Assembly: GCF_004152935.1 (NCBI RefSeq)
Contig: NZ_SETE01000008.1
Location: forward strand, 56,252 to 120,251
Direction: 5' to 3'
DNA length: 64,000 nucleotides
Origin: Brumimicrobium glaciale
GTDB lineage: Bacteria > Bacteroidota > Bacteroidia > Flavobacteriales_D > Crocinitomicaceae
Program-made: the position numbers and the translations under genes
Part shown: positions 18,770 to 27,711 of the stretch, one piece after another
Numbering within the stretch: the first letter of the stretch is position 1
How the letters are laid out: each line of letters opens with the position of its first letter
The notes under the pieces: model-generated
Databases searched by the model: none
The model's input: the letters and a program-made list of their open reading frames with translations, nothing else
What the model was told of the DNA's origin: nothing

Positions 18770-18987
18770 TAAAGTTAGTTATAGCAATAATTTCAAATGA
18801 TAAGGTGAGTTTAAAATTTATGAATATTTATTTTGTAAAATCTATACATGAGTTCATAATACAAAGTTTTGATATCAGAATTTCCAGAAATTATAAAACA
18901 CATAAAACTTACAAAAACACCTTTACCAAAGTTTAGATTTTGATAATCATGTAAATATCTATATAATCCATAGACTTTTAATAAAAA

Positions 18988-19016
18988 TGTTGTGAACGAC
19001 CTAATAATGTTGTGAA
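18988..19016. promoter_or_regulatory. Direct-repeat motif TGTTGTGAA x2 upstream of the two-component operon
   Basis: TGTTGTGAA occurs at 18988-18996 and 19008-19016, 20 bp apart, continuing CGAC and ATGC. These are the two half-sites of 16367-16396 in swapped order. The site is about 220 bp upstream of the kinase start. An autoregulatory LytTR operator is a reasonable guess but is not shown. The rest of 18770-19065 is AT-rich with nothing else recognised. Confidence 0.45.
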
Positions 19017-19065
19017 ATGCAACTTTTGATAAAAATCACGTTAAAACCTAAATGTTTTTCATAAA

Positions 19066-19127
19066 AAAAGACCGATTCCAAATCCCTAATACCGCGTTAA
19101 CGGGATGAGGGTTGGAATCGGTCTTTT
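19066..19127 (-). terminator. Terminator of the 1412-residue adhesin gene
   Basis: AAAAGACCGATTCCAA (19066-19081) pairs with TTGGAATCGGTCTTTT (19112-19127). Short extra pairing lies in the loop (CCCT/AGGG, CCG/CGG). The minus-strand T-run comes from the A-run at 19063-19069. Confidence 0.92.
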
Positions 19128-19154
19128 AAAATTTAAACCTTTCTAAGCTTGATC

Positions 19155-22100
19155 TTATCTTTTGATCACTCTATGAATGCTTTCACTAGTTCCGTTAGAA
19201 ATTCGGATAATGTAAACACCTTTGTCATAAGCAGATAAATCTACAAGCGTTGAATTGTCAGTAATTGTTTGCTGAGCCAATTTACGACCCGTTGCATCGA
19301 TTACTTCTAAATCATATTGATTGGCTTCCATGTTCTCAAATAGAACAGTTACAGCTCCGTTTGTTGGATTTGGATATAAACTTATTCCTAAGATTTTATC
19401 ATTATCCGTCAAACCAACATTGTCTACCAAAATACAAGCAGAAGTATCAGAACATCCATTCTCAGTAACGATTACTGCATAATTTCCATTCACTAACACT
19501 GTGAAACTTTGGTTAGTCTCTCCAACTACTGGAGTATCTCCGTTATCACAATCAATCCATTGGTAAGTCGCTCCGGCTGCATTTGCAGATAAGTTAATTC
19601 CTCCAGTTTGAGTTGTTGTAACATCAACAGTTGAGATTGTTAAATCTAAAGTAACAGTTGAATCACATCCGTTTGCAGCACCACCAACAATTGTAAATGT
19701 CGCAGTATTGTTATCAGCTGTGTAAACCATTCCATCAATCCAAGTATAACTATCACATGCCACCTGAGTGTCAGTTCCAGTTGTTGCATTATTGATTGTC
19801 AAATCTAAAGTTACAATTGAATCACAACCATTCGCAGCACCACCAACAATTGTAAATGTTGAAGTGTTGTTATTAGCTGTGTAATCGTTTCCATCAATCC
19901 AAGTATAACTATCACAAGCTGTTTGAACATCTGTTCCAGTTGTTGAATTGTTGATTGTTAAGTCTAACGTATAGGTAGAGTCACAACCAGATACACCAGC
20001 ACCAACAACTGTATAAGTTGCTGTATTGTTTGAAGCAGTATAAGTCATTCCATCAGTCCATGTAAATGTTTCACATGCATTTACAACATCTGTTTGCGTT
20101 AACACAACAGTTGAAGTTGAAAATGCGAAAGGACCTACCATAGCACTCAAAGAGCCACCACAATCAGACTGAACATAATAATCATAATCTGAACAAGGAT
20201 TCAAACCTGTTACAGTACTAGGATTAGTTGTAGCTATTACAACAGTACCTGAACCAGTTGTGAACCCAACAGGTCCATATTCAATATTCCAAGTAGTTGC
20301 AGTTCCATTTTCTGTCCAACCTAAATCAGCAGATGTTCCTGTGAAATTAGTTGCAGTTAATGCAGTTGGGTCATTACAAGGATTTGAGATAATACTTACA
20401 TTATCAAAAGTAAATCCATCTGAAGGTGCTGGAAAGTTGTCCTCTTGTCCAAATCTAACTTGAAATGAAGTTGAAACAGTTTGTCCAGCGGCAGCTAAAG
20501 CTGCATCAATATCAATAGGACCTACATTATTAAAAACATTTACGGTCCCTTTGTTTGCATATAAGTCATAAACTCCAACCCATGGACTTGTGCTACTTGC
20601 TCTTATCCATACACTATCATTATCATGAAGTTCTTCACCGTGATGTGTATATTCAAATGATAATTCAAGATCAGTATCAGTGGTATACGACGACATATCC
20701 AATGTTAGGATTAAATCATTAGCAGTTACATTACCACTCGGATCTCTATCTAAAGTTATAGCTCCCAATCCACCAGAAACTTGCTCTGCAGCTGTTCCAA
20801 ATCTAGCCCTACCTTGAGGATCACTCGAAAGTAAATGCCAAGTATGGTCAGGATTACAAATGATATCAGCTGGACCATTTACAGTACCATTAGCTGATTC
20901 CCAATCTTCTGTAAAAGGTAAAATTACGGCCAAAGATGGAGTACAAGAAATATAATTTGTTGTAAAACTAGAAACCAGAGACCACGCACTTGTATCTCCA
21001 ACACCACAAATAGCCCTTACATAGAAATCGTAAGTTGTATTTGAAGTAAGACCAGTAATTGATCCATTTTGCGTTGCTGATATTACACTGTTACCTGTTC
21101 CTGGAGTAAATCCTGTTAGGTCGTATTCATATTCCCAACTAATAGCAGTTCCATTCTCAGTCCATGAGATATCAGTATTTGTAAACCCAATTAATGACGT
21201 TGATAAGCTTGAAGGAGCTAAACAACTTGGAATAACTTCATAATTAAATTCATCTATTCTAATGTATTTATAAGTTCCACCATTCAACTCGTGAGCAAGA
21301 ACGATAAATTCATCAGTTCCATTATAACCGTTTGCAGTTGTCATCTCTACAATTACTTGTTGATATGTGTCATCTGCAGCAAAGGTAACTGTTTGAATCG
21401 GGTTAAAAGTTGCCGAAGGAATAGGCGCAGAAATTGTACCTACTACCAATCGTGTAGTAACATTATCAGCATTGGCTTGAAACCTAAGTCGTTTATCGCC
21501 TGCAGTTAAATCAGAAAACTGAGGTGAAATTGCTATTAAAGTATCTGTAGTACTTGCTCCACTATTATAAAGATATAATCCTTGAGTACCAGCAAAAGGT
21601 GCTGATGCTCCTGTAAAATCTTCAACTTCAACCCATCCACTAGTATAAGATGAATAAGAATTCCAACAACCTGGAGCAATATCTAATGCGTCATTTTCAA
21701 ATCCATTATAATATGGAGCAGTAAATGGCAAACACAAAGTAGTGAAGCTTGTTTTGTAAGTCCAATAACTTGAATCTCCAACTGTACAAATTGCACGAAC
21801 ATAAACATCAAAATCAGTATTGTCTGCTAGAGAAGATAAATTCATACTAGTCATAGACTCTATACTACTTGTACCTGTTCCTAAAGTAAAACCAGTTGGT
21901 CCATATTCTACCTCCCATGATGTAGCTGTTCCGTTTTCAGTCCAAGACAAGTCTGCTGTTGTTGCAGTAATTGCATTTACTGTTAAACTTGATGGTGCTA
22001 AACAACTTGGAATTACTTCATAATTAAATTCATCTATTCTGATGTATTTATAAGTACCGCCATCCATTTCATGAGCCAGAACAATATATTGATCAGTACC

Positions 22101-23393
22101 ATTGTAACCATTTGCAGTCGTCATTTCTACAATTGCTTCTTGATATGTATCATCAGCAATAAATGTAATCGTTTGAATCGGATTAAATGTTGCCGTAGGC
22201 GTAGGCGCAGCAATTGTACCTACTACCAATCGAGTAGTTACGTTATCAGCATTGGCTTGAAATCTAATTCGTTTATCTCCTGCTGGTAAATCAGTAAACT
22301 GAGGAGTAATTGCAATTAAAGTATCTGAAGCACTTCCTGAACTATTATAAAGGTATAAAGCTTGAGAACCTAAAAAAGGTGCAGCAGTTCCTGTAAAGTC
22401 TTCAACTTCAACCCAACCATTAGAAAAGCTTAGGTAGGAATCCCAACAACCAGGAGCTACATCTAAAAGGTCATTTTCAAATCCATTATAATATGGGGCT
22501 GTGAAAGGCGAACAAAGTGTCGTGAAAAAAGCTGAAGTAGTCCAAGAACTTGTATCTCCGACACCACAAATTGCACGAACATAGTATTCATATTCAGTAT
22601 TACCCGTTAAACTACTCAAAGTTGCAGAAGTAGAAGCCTCAATGCTATATGTTCCTGAACCTTGTGTAAACCCTGCAGCTCCGTATTCAATTTGCCATGA
22701 AGTAGCTGTTCCATTTTCTGTCCATGCGATATCTGCATCAGTTACATTAATGTTAGAAGACATTAAACTACCTGGTGCAGCACATGAAGCTAAGGGATTA
22801 ACTGCAAAATCATCTATGTAAACATTATAATCTGTATTCGAAATTGTAGATGCAGCATAAAAACCAATTTTTACACTTCCAGTATAAGCTGAAAGATCGA
22901 TTATGACTGTTTCACCAGTATTTGAAGGTTGATTACCAGCTACATACAATTTCAATATATTAGATGTAGACCATGTAACACCAGCATCTAGAGAAATAAC
23001 GATTGCCAATGAATCATCTGGTCCCATTAAATCAGTTCCTGACCCTGTATAATCAGTTAGCCCTGTATTAAATTCAACTTGGTATGCCCCTGTACCCAAA
23101 TCAATAATTGGAGAAACTAACCATTCATCCTTAGTGGTAGAATAAATATTCATCCTAGCAGCTCCAGTTGATCCGTTGTTAAGAAATCCATCAGCACCCC
23201 AATCAGAAGTAGTTGTTGTAAATGTACTTGAAGCTCCTAGCCTTCCGCTAGTTTCTGTCCAACATGTTGGAGTATAAGTACTGAAATCTTCAGTGTAATT
23301 AGGTGTGAAATTACATTGAGCCTCTGCTTTTCCACTGGGAAGAAGCGAGAAGAACCCAAAAATCAAACCAGCAAATAGTGATTTTGTTTTCAT
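19155..23393 (-). CDS. Large modular T9SS-secreted adhesin-like protein (FN3 and MAM/jelly-roll repeats)
   Basis: This 1412-residue protein has a signal peptide (residues 1-25, ending KAEA). It alternates jelly-roll or 'choice-of-anchor J'-like modules (YYNGFEND...GCW) with fibronectin type III-like modules (DIAWTENGTATSWQIEYG). Two copies of a ~210-residue block starting FTTLC.PFTAPYYNGFEND are nearly identical, down to RFQANADNVTTRLVVGTI. Near the C-terminus are three ~48-residue repeats with ACDSYTWIDG and VGGAANGCDS. It ends in a T9SS type A domain (LYPNPTNGAVTV ... KGVYIIRIS). By family it is surface-exposed and probably adhesive. It is monocistronic with a strong terminator. Confidence 0.9.
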   Translation of the reverse strand: MKTKSLFAGLIFGFFSLLPSGKAEAQCNFTPNYTEDFSTYTPTCWTETSGRLGASSTFTTTTSDWGADGFLNNGSTGAARMNIYSTTKDEWLVSPIIDLGTGAYQVEFNTGLTDYTGSGTDLMGPDDSLAIVISLDAGVTWSTSNILKLYVAGNQPSNTGETVIIDLSAYTGSVKIGFYAASTISNTDYNVYIDDFAVNPLASCAAPGSLMSSNINVTDADIAWTENGTATSWQIEYGAAGFTQGSGTYSIEASTSATLSSLTGNTEYEYYVRAICGVGDTSSWTTSAFFTTLCSPFTAPYYNGFENDLLDVAPGCWDSYLSFSNGWVEVEDFTGTAAPFLGSQALYLYNSSGSASDTLIAITPQFTDLPAGDKRIRFQANADNVTTRLVVGTIAAPTPTATFNPIQTITFIADDTYQEAIVEMTTANGYNGTDQYIVLAHEMDGGTYKYIRIDEFNYEVIPSCLAPSSLTVNAITATTADLSWTENGTATSWEVEYGPTGFTLGTGTSSIESMTSMNLSSLADNTDFDVYVRAICTVGDSSYWTYKTSFTTLCLPFTAPYYNGFENDALDIAPGCWNSYSSYTSGWVEVEDFTGASAPFAGTQGLYLYNSGASTTDTLIAISPQFSDLTAGDKRLRFQANADNVTTRLVVGTISAPIPSATFNPIQTVTFAADDTYQQVIVEMTTANGYNGTDEFIVLAHELNGGTYKYIRIDEFNYEVIPSCLAPSSLSTSLIGFTNTDISWTENGTAISWEYEYDLTGFTPGTGNSVISATQNGSITGLTSNTTYDFYVRAICGVGDTSAWSLVSSFTTNYISCTPSLAVILPFTEDWESANGTVNGPADIICNPDHTWHLLSSDPQGRARFGTAAEQVSGGLGAITLDRDPSGNVTANDLILTLDMSSYTTDTDLELSFEYTHHGEELHDNDSVWIRASSTSPWVGVYDLYANKGTVNVFNNVGPIDIDAALAAAGQTVSTSFQVRFGQEDNFPAPSDGFTFDNVSIISNPCNDPTALTATNFTGTSADLGWTENGTATTWNIEYGPVGFTTGSGTVVIATTNPSTVTGLNPCSDYDYYVQSDCGGSLSAMVGPFAFSTSTVVLTQTDVVNACETFTWTDGMTYTASNNTATYTVVGAGVSGCDSTYTLDLTINNSTTGTDVQTACDSYTWIDGNDYTANNNTSTFTIVGGAANGCDSIVTLDLTINNATTGTDTQVACDSYTWIDGMVYTADNNTATFTIVGGAANGCDSTVTLDLTISTVDVTTTQTGGINLSANAAGATYQWIDCDNGDTPVVGETNQSFTVLVNGNYAVIVTENGCSDTSACILVDNVGLTDNDKILGISLYPNPTNGAVTVLFENMEANQYDLEVIDATGRKLAQQTITDNSTLVDLSAYDKGVYIIRISNGTSESIHRVIKR

Positions 23394-23906
23394 AAGTAAA
23401 ATAATTCGTTTGTTAGTAATATGACGTTATCATCAAATTAAAATAGGGACTAAAATTACAAATAAATAAATAGAGCAACGATGAATTCGGCAGTTTTCTT
23501 TCCACAGAGAAAACACAGAAGAATCTCAGATAAAACTCATTAGGCGCTATCACTGAGCTAAACCACTGTTGAAAAAAACTATTTTTTTGATAAAAAAACG
23601 ACTCAAGGTTGTCGAAATATTTCAAATAACAACAATTGGAATAAAGGATTTTGAGGATAAATTCTTTTTTAGTAAGCCTAGTATTGGTATTCTTAAATCT
23701 TCAAGGTATAATTTGATTTTTAAAAAGACGAAGAAAATGACTTCGATCATTAAAATGAACATCTAGAATCTGATTCTTATAATATATTGAGGATTAAAAA
23801 TAGGATTAAGGATTAAACTAAAAAAGCTAAAGTTAAGATTTACTTCATCTTTCTGAAAAATTTTTGAATTAAAAAGCTCCCATAATGTTTCAAAATAATA
23901 CAAAAC
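23394..23906. other. Gene-free stretch upstream of the adhesin gene
   Basis: Short frames at 23413-23625 (-) and 23569-23766 (+) have low-complexity Lys/Ile/Phe-rich translations and no resemblance to any family. The phrase CACAGAGAAAACACAGAAG at 23503-23521 resembles the 'cgcagagattcgcagag' repeat remnants seen near 26 kb and 35.9 kb. No strong promoter for the adhesin was recognised. Confidence 0.45.
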
Positions 23907-24187
23907 AAAAAAACGGATGAGTAATCATCCGTGCATTTCATTAACCAATAAGAAAAAAGTAAAAAACCCATGTAGTTGAATTCTGAAAACTTCAGATTTG
24001 CATGTTTAGAACCTCTGTTTTAGCTCTGTAATCCTCTGGGTTATCCTTACCTAAAAAAGATGAAGGGAGGCTCGCCATTGATAAAACAAGTACAGCTCTA
24101 ATTGTGATATTTTAAGTCTCAAATAACGCTACATGGGCGGTCTAAAAATTGACCTAAAACAAATCGAACACCTTTGTGTGATTGTTT
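23907..24187 (-). ncRNA. Candidate structured small RNA (~280 nt)
   Basis: On the minus strand a Bacteroidota-type promoter at 24225-24194 points into this gap, and a strong intrinsic terminator ends it (8-bp stem 23913-23920 with 23925-23932, loop GTAA, then T7). Between them no ORF is credible. Separated complementary pieces can form one closed fold: CCCATGTAG (24137-24129) with CTACATGGG (23975-23967); TGTTTTA (24088-24082) with TAAAACA (24022-24016); CCTC-CCTT (24070-24063) with AAGG (24048-24045) and GAGG (24036-24033). A small 5' hairpin lies at 24154-24139. The closing stem spans 171 nt, a size like 6S RNA. I do not recognise RNase P, tmRNA or SRP RNA signatures. Confidence 0.5.
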
Positions 24188-24193
24188 ATGATA

Positions 24194-24225
24194 TAAATGT
24201 AAGAAACTTTAATCGTTTTGACAAA
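24194..24225 (-). promoter_or_regulatory. Sigma-ABfr-type promoter for the candidate small RNA
   Basis: On the minus strand TTTG (24225-24222), 20 bp, then TACATTTA (24201-24194), one mismatch from TAnnTTTG. The start of transcription would fall near 24187. Confidence 0.5.
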
Positions 24226-24302
24226 TGTTTTTTAAAAATATTTCATCAGAAGATGAATTCTGGACGGTTTTAAGATACAATGAATTTTAAATTGCTCAGC
24301 AT

Positions 24303-24321
24303 GGACAGCCTCAAACTGTCC
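24303..24321. repeat. Short hairpin GGACAG/CTGTCC followed by CTAC
   Basis: The stem 24303-24308/24316-24321 is followed by the phrase CCCTACC. The same tail follows the hairpins at 38481-38500 and 45161-45188, suggesting one small repeat family. It lies 25 bp past the DUF4836-like gene and may help end its transcript. Confidence 0.55.
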
Positions 24322-24346
24322 CTACCAAGCAAATAAAATCAGAGAA

Positions 24347-25864
24347 TTAAAAGGAGATATTCCCCATATTCATTTTCAATTCTTCTTTATAAACATCAAT
24401 TACTTGCTTTAAAACATTTTCGTCTTGGTTCTTTAAAACTACTGTCAAAACTACTTGTTCATTGTCCGCTGTTAAAGTCATGTAATCTGAAATAGACAAA
24501 ATCACATCATATTGTCCTCTTGTTTGATTCAGTTCTGAATCACCTATCTTTTTCAAATCCACGAATAATGAAAATGGTTTATTTCCGAAATTTTCCATTC
24601 CTTTAACTTTTTGAACTTCTCCTGTTTTGAAATTCGATTTTAAGGTATCATTGCTGTGCATGACAATTGACTTATCTCTCATCATTAACATCGATTGATC
24701 AATTTTAAAATAACCCTCTCCCAAGTCAGCAATTACTTCTTCTCTGGCAAAAGTTTCAATCAAATCCTTCATGTTCTGTGGATTCTTTCCTAATCCTAAA
24801 TAGAGATGAGAGTTTGTAATATTTTTCGATTCCATCAATGTATCGTTATTGACAGTGTTATTGATCATAATTCCAATGTCACCATTCATGATATTTGATA
24901 ACTTCTCTCCCGTTAGCGAAGCAAACATATCTCCCATAGGTCCCATTGAACGATAAAATGATTTTTCAGCACCTGGAGAATATTCTTGCATCAATTTCTC
25001 TAATTTTTCGACATCTAAGGACATTGCCATCGCAATAATCGGTTCTCCCGGTCCGATGTTTTTCATGACATCATTGGCTACTTTACTCTTAAAGATGGCA
25101 TTTGCTTTCATTTTATCATTGACTCTAGAGAAATCCATTTTTGCAGTTAAATTTCCTTTATTAAAATCTACTGTTATGAAGAAATGACCGTCTTTAACCA
25201 TTTCATTAATTTTAGCCTGATCATTTTCTTCTAAATTATTTAATGTTGTATTCGATGTTTTGTATAAATTCTCTAAATCTCCAGCTAATAGAATATCAGT
25301 CGTTGTGGCTAAAATTGCTGTTACATTTGCATCTTTCTCTTCATTTTTAAATGAGTTGAATGCCGTTAGTAATTTATCTTTCGGATCATCTCCGAAATTT
25401 CCGGATACCATAACCACAGTGTTCTCATTGAAACCAACTGCCATGCTCATGTCATAAGAAACCATCAAGTCTTTTTCTTTTTCAAAGAAGAATCCCATTT
25501 TTTCAAACATTTGTAATGTGCTGTCTTCGTTCTCAACGGTCATAAAAACATAAGCATATTTTGGAACTCCATCATTATTTAATGGACCTTCTAAAGCATA
25601 ATGTACTTTATCAGTTAGTTTTAAACTGTTTTCAAAAGATTCCATTTCTTTATTTACAAATTCTCCAATTGTTGGTATTTGACTCAATTGTGCTTTCCCT
25701 TTGATGGCTAAAACATTCACATACCCGTAACCAACTACCTCATCGGAAGAAGTTACAAACCGTGCAACATCTGCATTTAAATCGCTTGAGCTTTTCGCGC
25801 CACAGCTAATTAAAAATGAAGTAATTAAGATTCCTGAAAAAAAGTAAAATAATAGCTTGTTCAT
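24347..25864 (-). CDS. DUF4836-like lipoprotein
   Basis: The start is taken at 25864 (MNKLLFYFF); 25873 would add three residues. A lipoprotein signal ends LISCGAK with the lipidated Cys near residue 21, so it is anchored in an envelope membrane. The ~505-residue length, the opening 'vgYGYVNVLAIKGKAQLSQIP' type of strand, and repeated alpha/beta segments match the uncharacterised DUF4836 family of Bacteroidota as I remember it; I could not check this. No catalytic motif is visible. A TATTTTTG box on the minus strand (25891-25884) fits a -7 element 20 bp before the start codon, without a clear -33. Confidence 0.72.
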   Translation of the reverse strand: MNKLLFYFFSGILITSFLISCGAKSSSDLNADVARFVTSSDEVVGYGYVNVLAIKGKAQLSQIPTIGEFVNKEMESFENSLKLTDKVHYALEGPLNNDGVPKYAYVFMTVENEDSTLQMFEKMGFFFEKEKDLMVSYDMSMAVGFNENTVVMVSGNFGDDPKDKLLTAFNSFKNEEKDANVTAILATTTDILLAGDLENLYKTSNTTLNNLEENDQAKINEMVKDGHFFITVDFNKGNLTAKMDFSRVNDKMKANAIFKSKVANDVMKNIGPGEPIIAMAMSLDVEKLEKLMQEYSPGAEKSFYRSMGPMGDMFASLTGEKLSNIMNGDIGIMINNTVNNDTLMESKNITNSHLYLGLGKNPQNMKDLIETFAREEVIADLGEGYFKIDQSMLMMRDKSIVMHSNDTLKSNFKTGEVQKVKGMENFGNKPFSLFVDLKKIGDSELNQTRGQYDVILSISDYMTLTADNEQVVLTVVLKNQDENVLKQVIDVYKEELKMNMGNISF

Positions 25865-26012
25865 AAATTCCATTTAGTTTGTTCAAAAATAATGAAATGA
25901 TTTTATAATTGGGTGGTTGGGTTAATAATGAACGTTAAATTAAGGGTTTAACCGCTAAGAAGCGAAGGATACGCAACGGTCGCAGAGAGGAAGTAGAAGA
26001 AAAGGAAAAAGT

Positions 26013-26345
26013 AGGGTTACGAAGGGTTACGCGGAGTTGCGCGGAGGAGCAGAGATTCGCAGAGAAGAAGAAAATTAGAAGTAGAAGAAGAGGAAAAAGT
26101 AGGGTTACGAAGGGTTACGCGGAGTTGCGCGGAGGGGCAGAGATTCGCAGAGAAGAAGAAAAGTAGAAGTAGAAGAAGAGGAAAAAGTAGGGTTACGAAG
26201 GGTTACGCGGAGTTGCGCGGAGTTGCGCGGAGGGGCAGAGATTCGCAGAGAAGAAGAAAATTAGAAGTAGAAGAAGAGGAAGAAGATAAAGTAGGGTTAC
26301 GTAGAGTTGCGGGGAGGTTAGGCAAAGGTCACAGAGAAAAAGAGA
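26013..26345. repeat. Purine-rich 88-bp tandem repeat, about 3.5 copies
   Basis: Units begin AGGGTTACG at 26013, 26101, 26189 and 26293. The first two intervals are exactly 88 bp. The third unit carries a 10-bp internal duplication (AGTTGCGCGG, 26211-26230) and a 6-bp insertion, giving 104 bp. The + strand is almost all purine apart from GTTGCGCGG and GGTTACG phrases. A decayed start may reach back to 25960. No ORF is seen, and this fills most of the gap 25865-26523. Confidence 0.95.
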
Positions 26346-26511
26346 AGAAGATTACGAGTATAAAGGTTGTTGTTCTTTAACGTTCTCTTTATCGCGCTTT
26401 ATAGATTTAGTTATTGTATGATTCACGACTTGTTTTCAAACATTAATGTTTTCCTAATGTTATTTTTAGGAATTGTTAAATGGAAATGACAATCGAGTAT
26501 AGACTTATTTT

Positions 26512-26519
26512 TAACTTTG
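26512..26519 (+). promoter_or_regulatory. -7 box TAACTTTG four bases before a start codon
   Basis: TAACTTTG fits the Bacteroidota -7 consensus. No TTTG lies 17-23 bp upstream, so support is partial. If used, the transcript would begin at or next to the ATG at 26524. Confidence 0.35.
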
Positions 26520-26523
26520 CGAC

Positions 26524-27090
26524 ATGCATGAATTAGAGCCTTATTTTAATTGGAGAGATCATTACATCTCATCGGAAGATGAGCGTTCTCCTTTTTATAA
26601 CCAAGAGTATAGTGAATTTGAATTTTCGGATCAAGTTTATAATTATTTGTTACATCCGCAATGGGATAATTTTGGTTCCTCAACTTTATTTATCAAAATT
26701 CTTTATACGGATTATGAAGTGGGTTTCACCGTAATTGAATTGATTGGAGAATGGAACGATGCTATTAATAATGACATCATGACTTTGAAAAGGGATATTC
26801 TTGAGCATCTCATGGAAGAAGGAATTGATAAGTTTATTTTGATTGGAGAAAACGTGCTCAACTTTCACTATTCTGATGATTGTTACTACGAAGAGTGGTT
26901 TGATGAATTAGATGAAGGATATATTGCAATGGTCAATTTTCATGATCATGTGGTCAAAGAATTCAATGAAATCCATTTAGATCAATACTTTGTTTTAGGT
27001 GGTGAGCTAGAAGATGTTTCCTGGAGGACTTATTCGCCAGAGCAATTTTATGAGAAAATAAATTCTTATGTGCAAAAGCGACTTGGGTGA
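26524..27090 (+). CDS. Conserved-looking acidic hypothetical protein
   Basis: This is a 188-residue, strongly acidic protein rich in Glu, Asp and aromatic residues, with no signal peptide or membrane segment, so it is probably cytoplasmic. It has an alternating strand/helix pattern (FTVIELIGEWNDAIN, DKFILIGENVLNFHYSD, GYIAMVNFHDHVV) suggesting an alpha/beta fold. I recall similar uncharacterised proteins in Flavobacteria but cannot name a family. It stands alone on the plus strand between a tandem repeat and a repeat-remnant gap, and may be read from a leaderless transcript (TAACTTTG at 26512). Confidence 0.75.
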   Translation: MHELEPYFNWRDHYISSEDERSPFYNQEYSEFEFSDQVYNYLLHPQWDNFGSSTLFIKILYTDYEVGFTVIELIGEWNDAINNDIMTLKRDILEHLMEEGIDKFILIGENVLNFHYSDDCYYEEWFDELDEGYIAMVNFHDHVVKEFNEIHLDQYFVLGGELEDVSWRTYSPEQFYEKINSYVQKRLG

Positions 27091-27119
27091 TGAGGGGCGC
27101 TGTGCTTGGTTGGTTTTAA

Positions 27120-27274
27120 CATAGGAGATGCAAAGGTTTACACAAAGTTCGCTAAGAAAAAGAGGAGGGAAATTAAATAATATATTTTAAACGCAATAAT
27201 AATTATCTCAAATACATCCTTTGCTCCCTTTTTTAAAACTTTGCGAACTTGGCGCCTTCTCTGCGTCTTGGCGG
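27120..27274. repeat. Remnants of a 'cgcaaagttcgc' intergenic repeat, inverted pair
   Basis: ACACAAAGTTCGCTAAG (27137-27153) and, inverted, AACTTTGCGAACTTGGCG (27236-27253) followed by CTGCGTCTTGGCGG are two degraded arms of one phrase. The same wording recurs near 25955-26000 and 35905-36000. I recall such phrases as common intergenic repeats in Bacteroidota. Confidence 0.5.
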
Positions 27275-27709
27275 TTAATTCTCCAGCAACCCAATCACCA
27301 ACTTATCTATCGGAAAAGTCACATCCTCTTCATTCAACTCTTTTAATCCTTTCCATCTATGAGACTCAATTGCGTCTTCCTCGAAATCAAATGGAATTTC
27401 TTTGGTCTTAATTAAATCTATTTTATCTTTTTCAGCTGAAACGTCATAATACACACTTATAATTTGATCATCTTTATGAAACGCTGATTTCTGATAAAAG
27501 TCGGTTAGATAAATCAATTCTTTAACTTCGATTTCTAAATCCAATTCTTCTTGAAATTCTCTAATTAAACAATCTTTTATTCCTTCGCCAAGTTCTAATC
27601 CTCCACCCGGAAATTTTGTGAATTCTTTTCCAAATCGTCTTTCATCGGAAAGTAAAACCTCGTGGTTTGAATTGATTAAAATACCGTAAACTCGAATATT
27701 GAATGCCAT
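27275..27709 (-). CDS. NUDIX hydrolase
   Basis: This is a 144-residue single-domain protein. Residues ~36-58 hold the Nudix box as GGGLELGEGIKD...REFQEELDLEI, with all Glu residues of REUXEE present to bind Mg2+. By family it cleaves a nucleoside diphosphate linked to another moiety; the substrate cannot be told from the box. The opening MAFNIRVYGILIN is typical of Nudix proteins of this size. It starts two bases after the stop of the MazG-like gene upstream, so both are on one transcript and probably share a nucleotide-pool cleaning task. Confidence 0.9.
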   Translation of the reverse strand: MAFNIRVYGILINSNHEVLLSDERRFGKEFTKFPGGGLELGEGIKDCLIREFQEELDLEIEVKELIYLTDFYQKSAFHKDDQIISVYYDVSAEKDKIDLIKTKEIPFDFEEDAIESHRWKGLKELNEEDVTFPIDKLVIGLLEN

Positions 27710-27711
27710 AT

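Noticed and set aside
23569..23766. Plus-strand frame of 65 codons
   Set aside because: Low-complexity Lys/Ile/Phe translation in a gene-free AT-rich region with no promoter.
23907..24187. tmRNA, RNase P RNA or SRP RNA
   Set aside because: I looked for their signatures (tmRNA tag and CCA end, RNase P GAGGAAAGTCC, SRP GGAA-type apical motif) and did not find them, so the candidate RNA is left unnamed.
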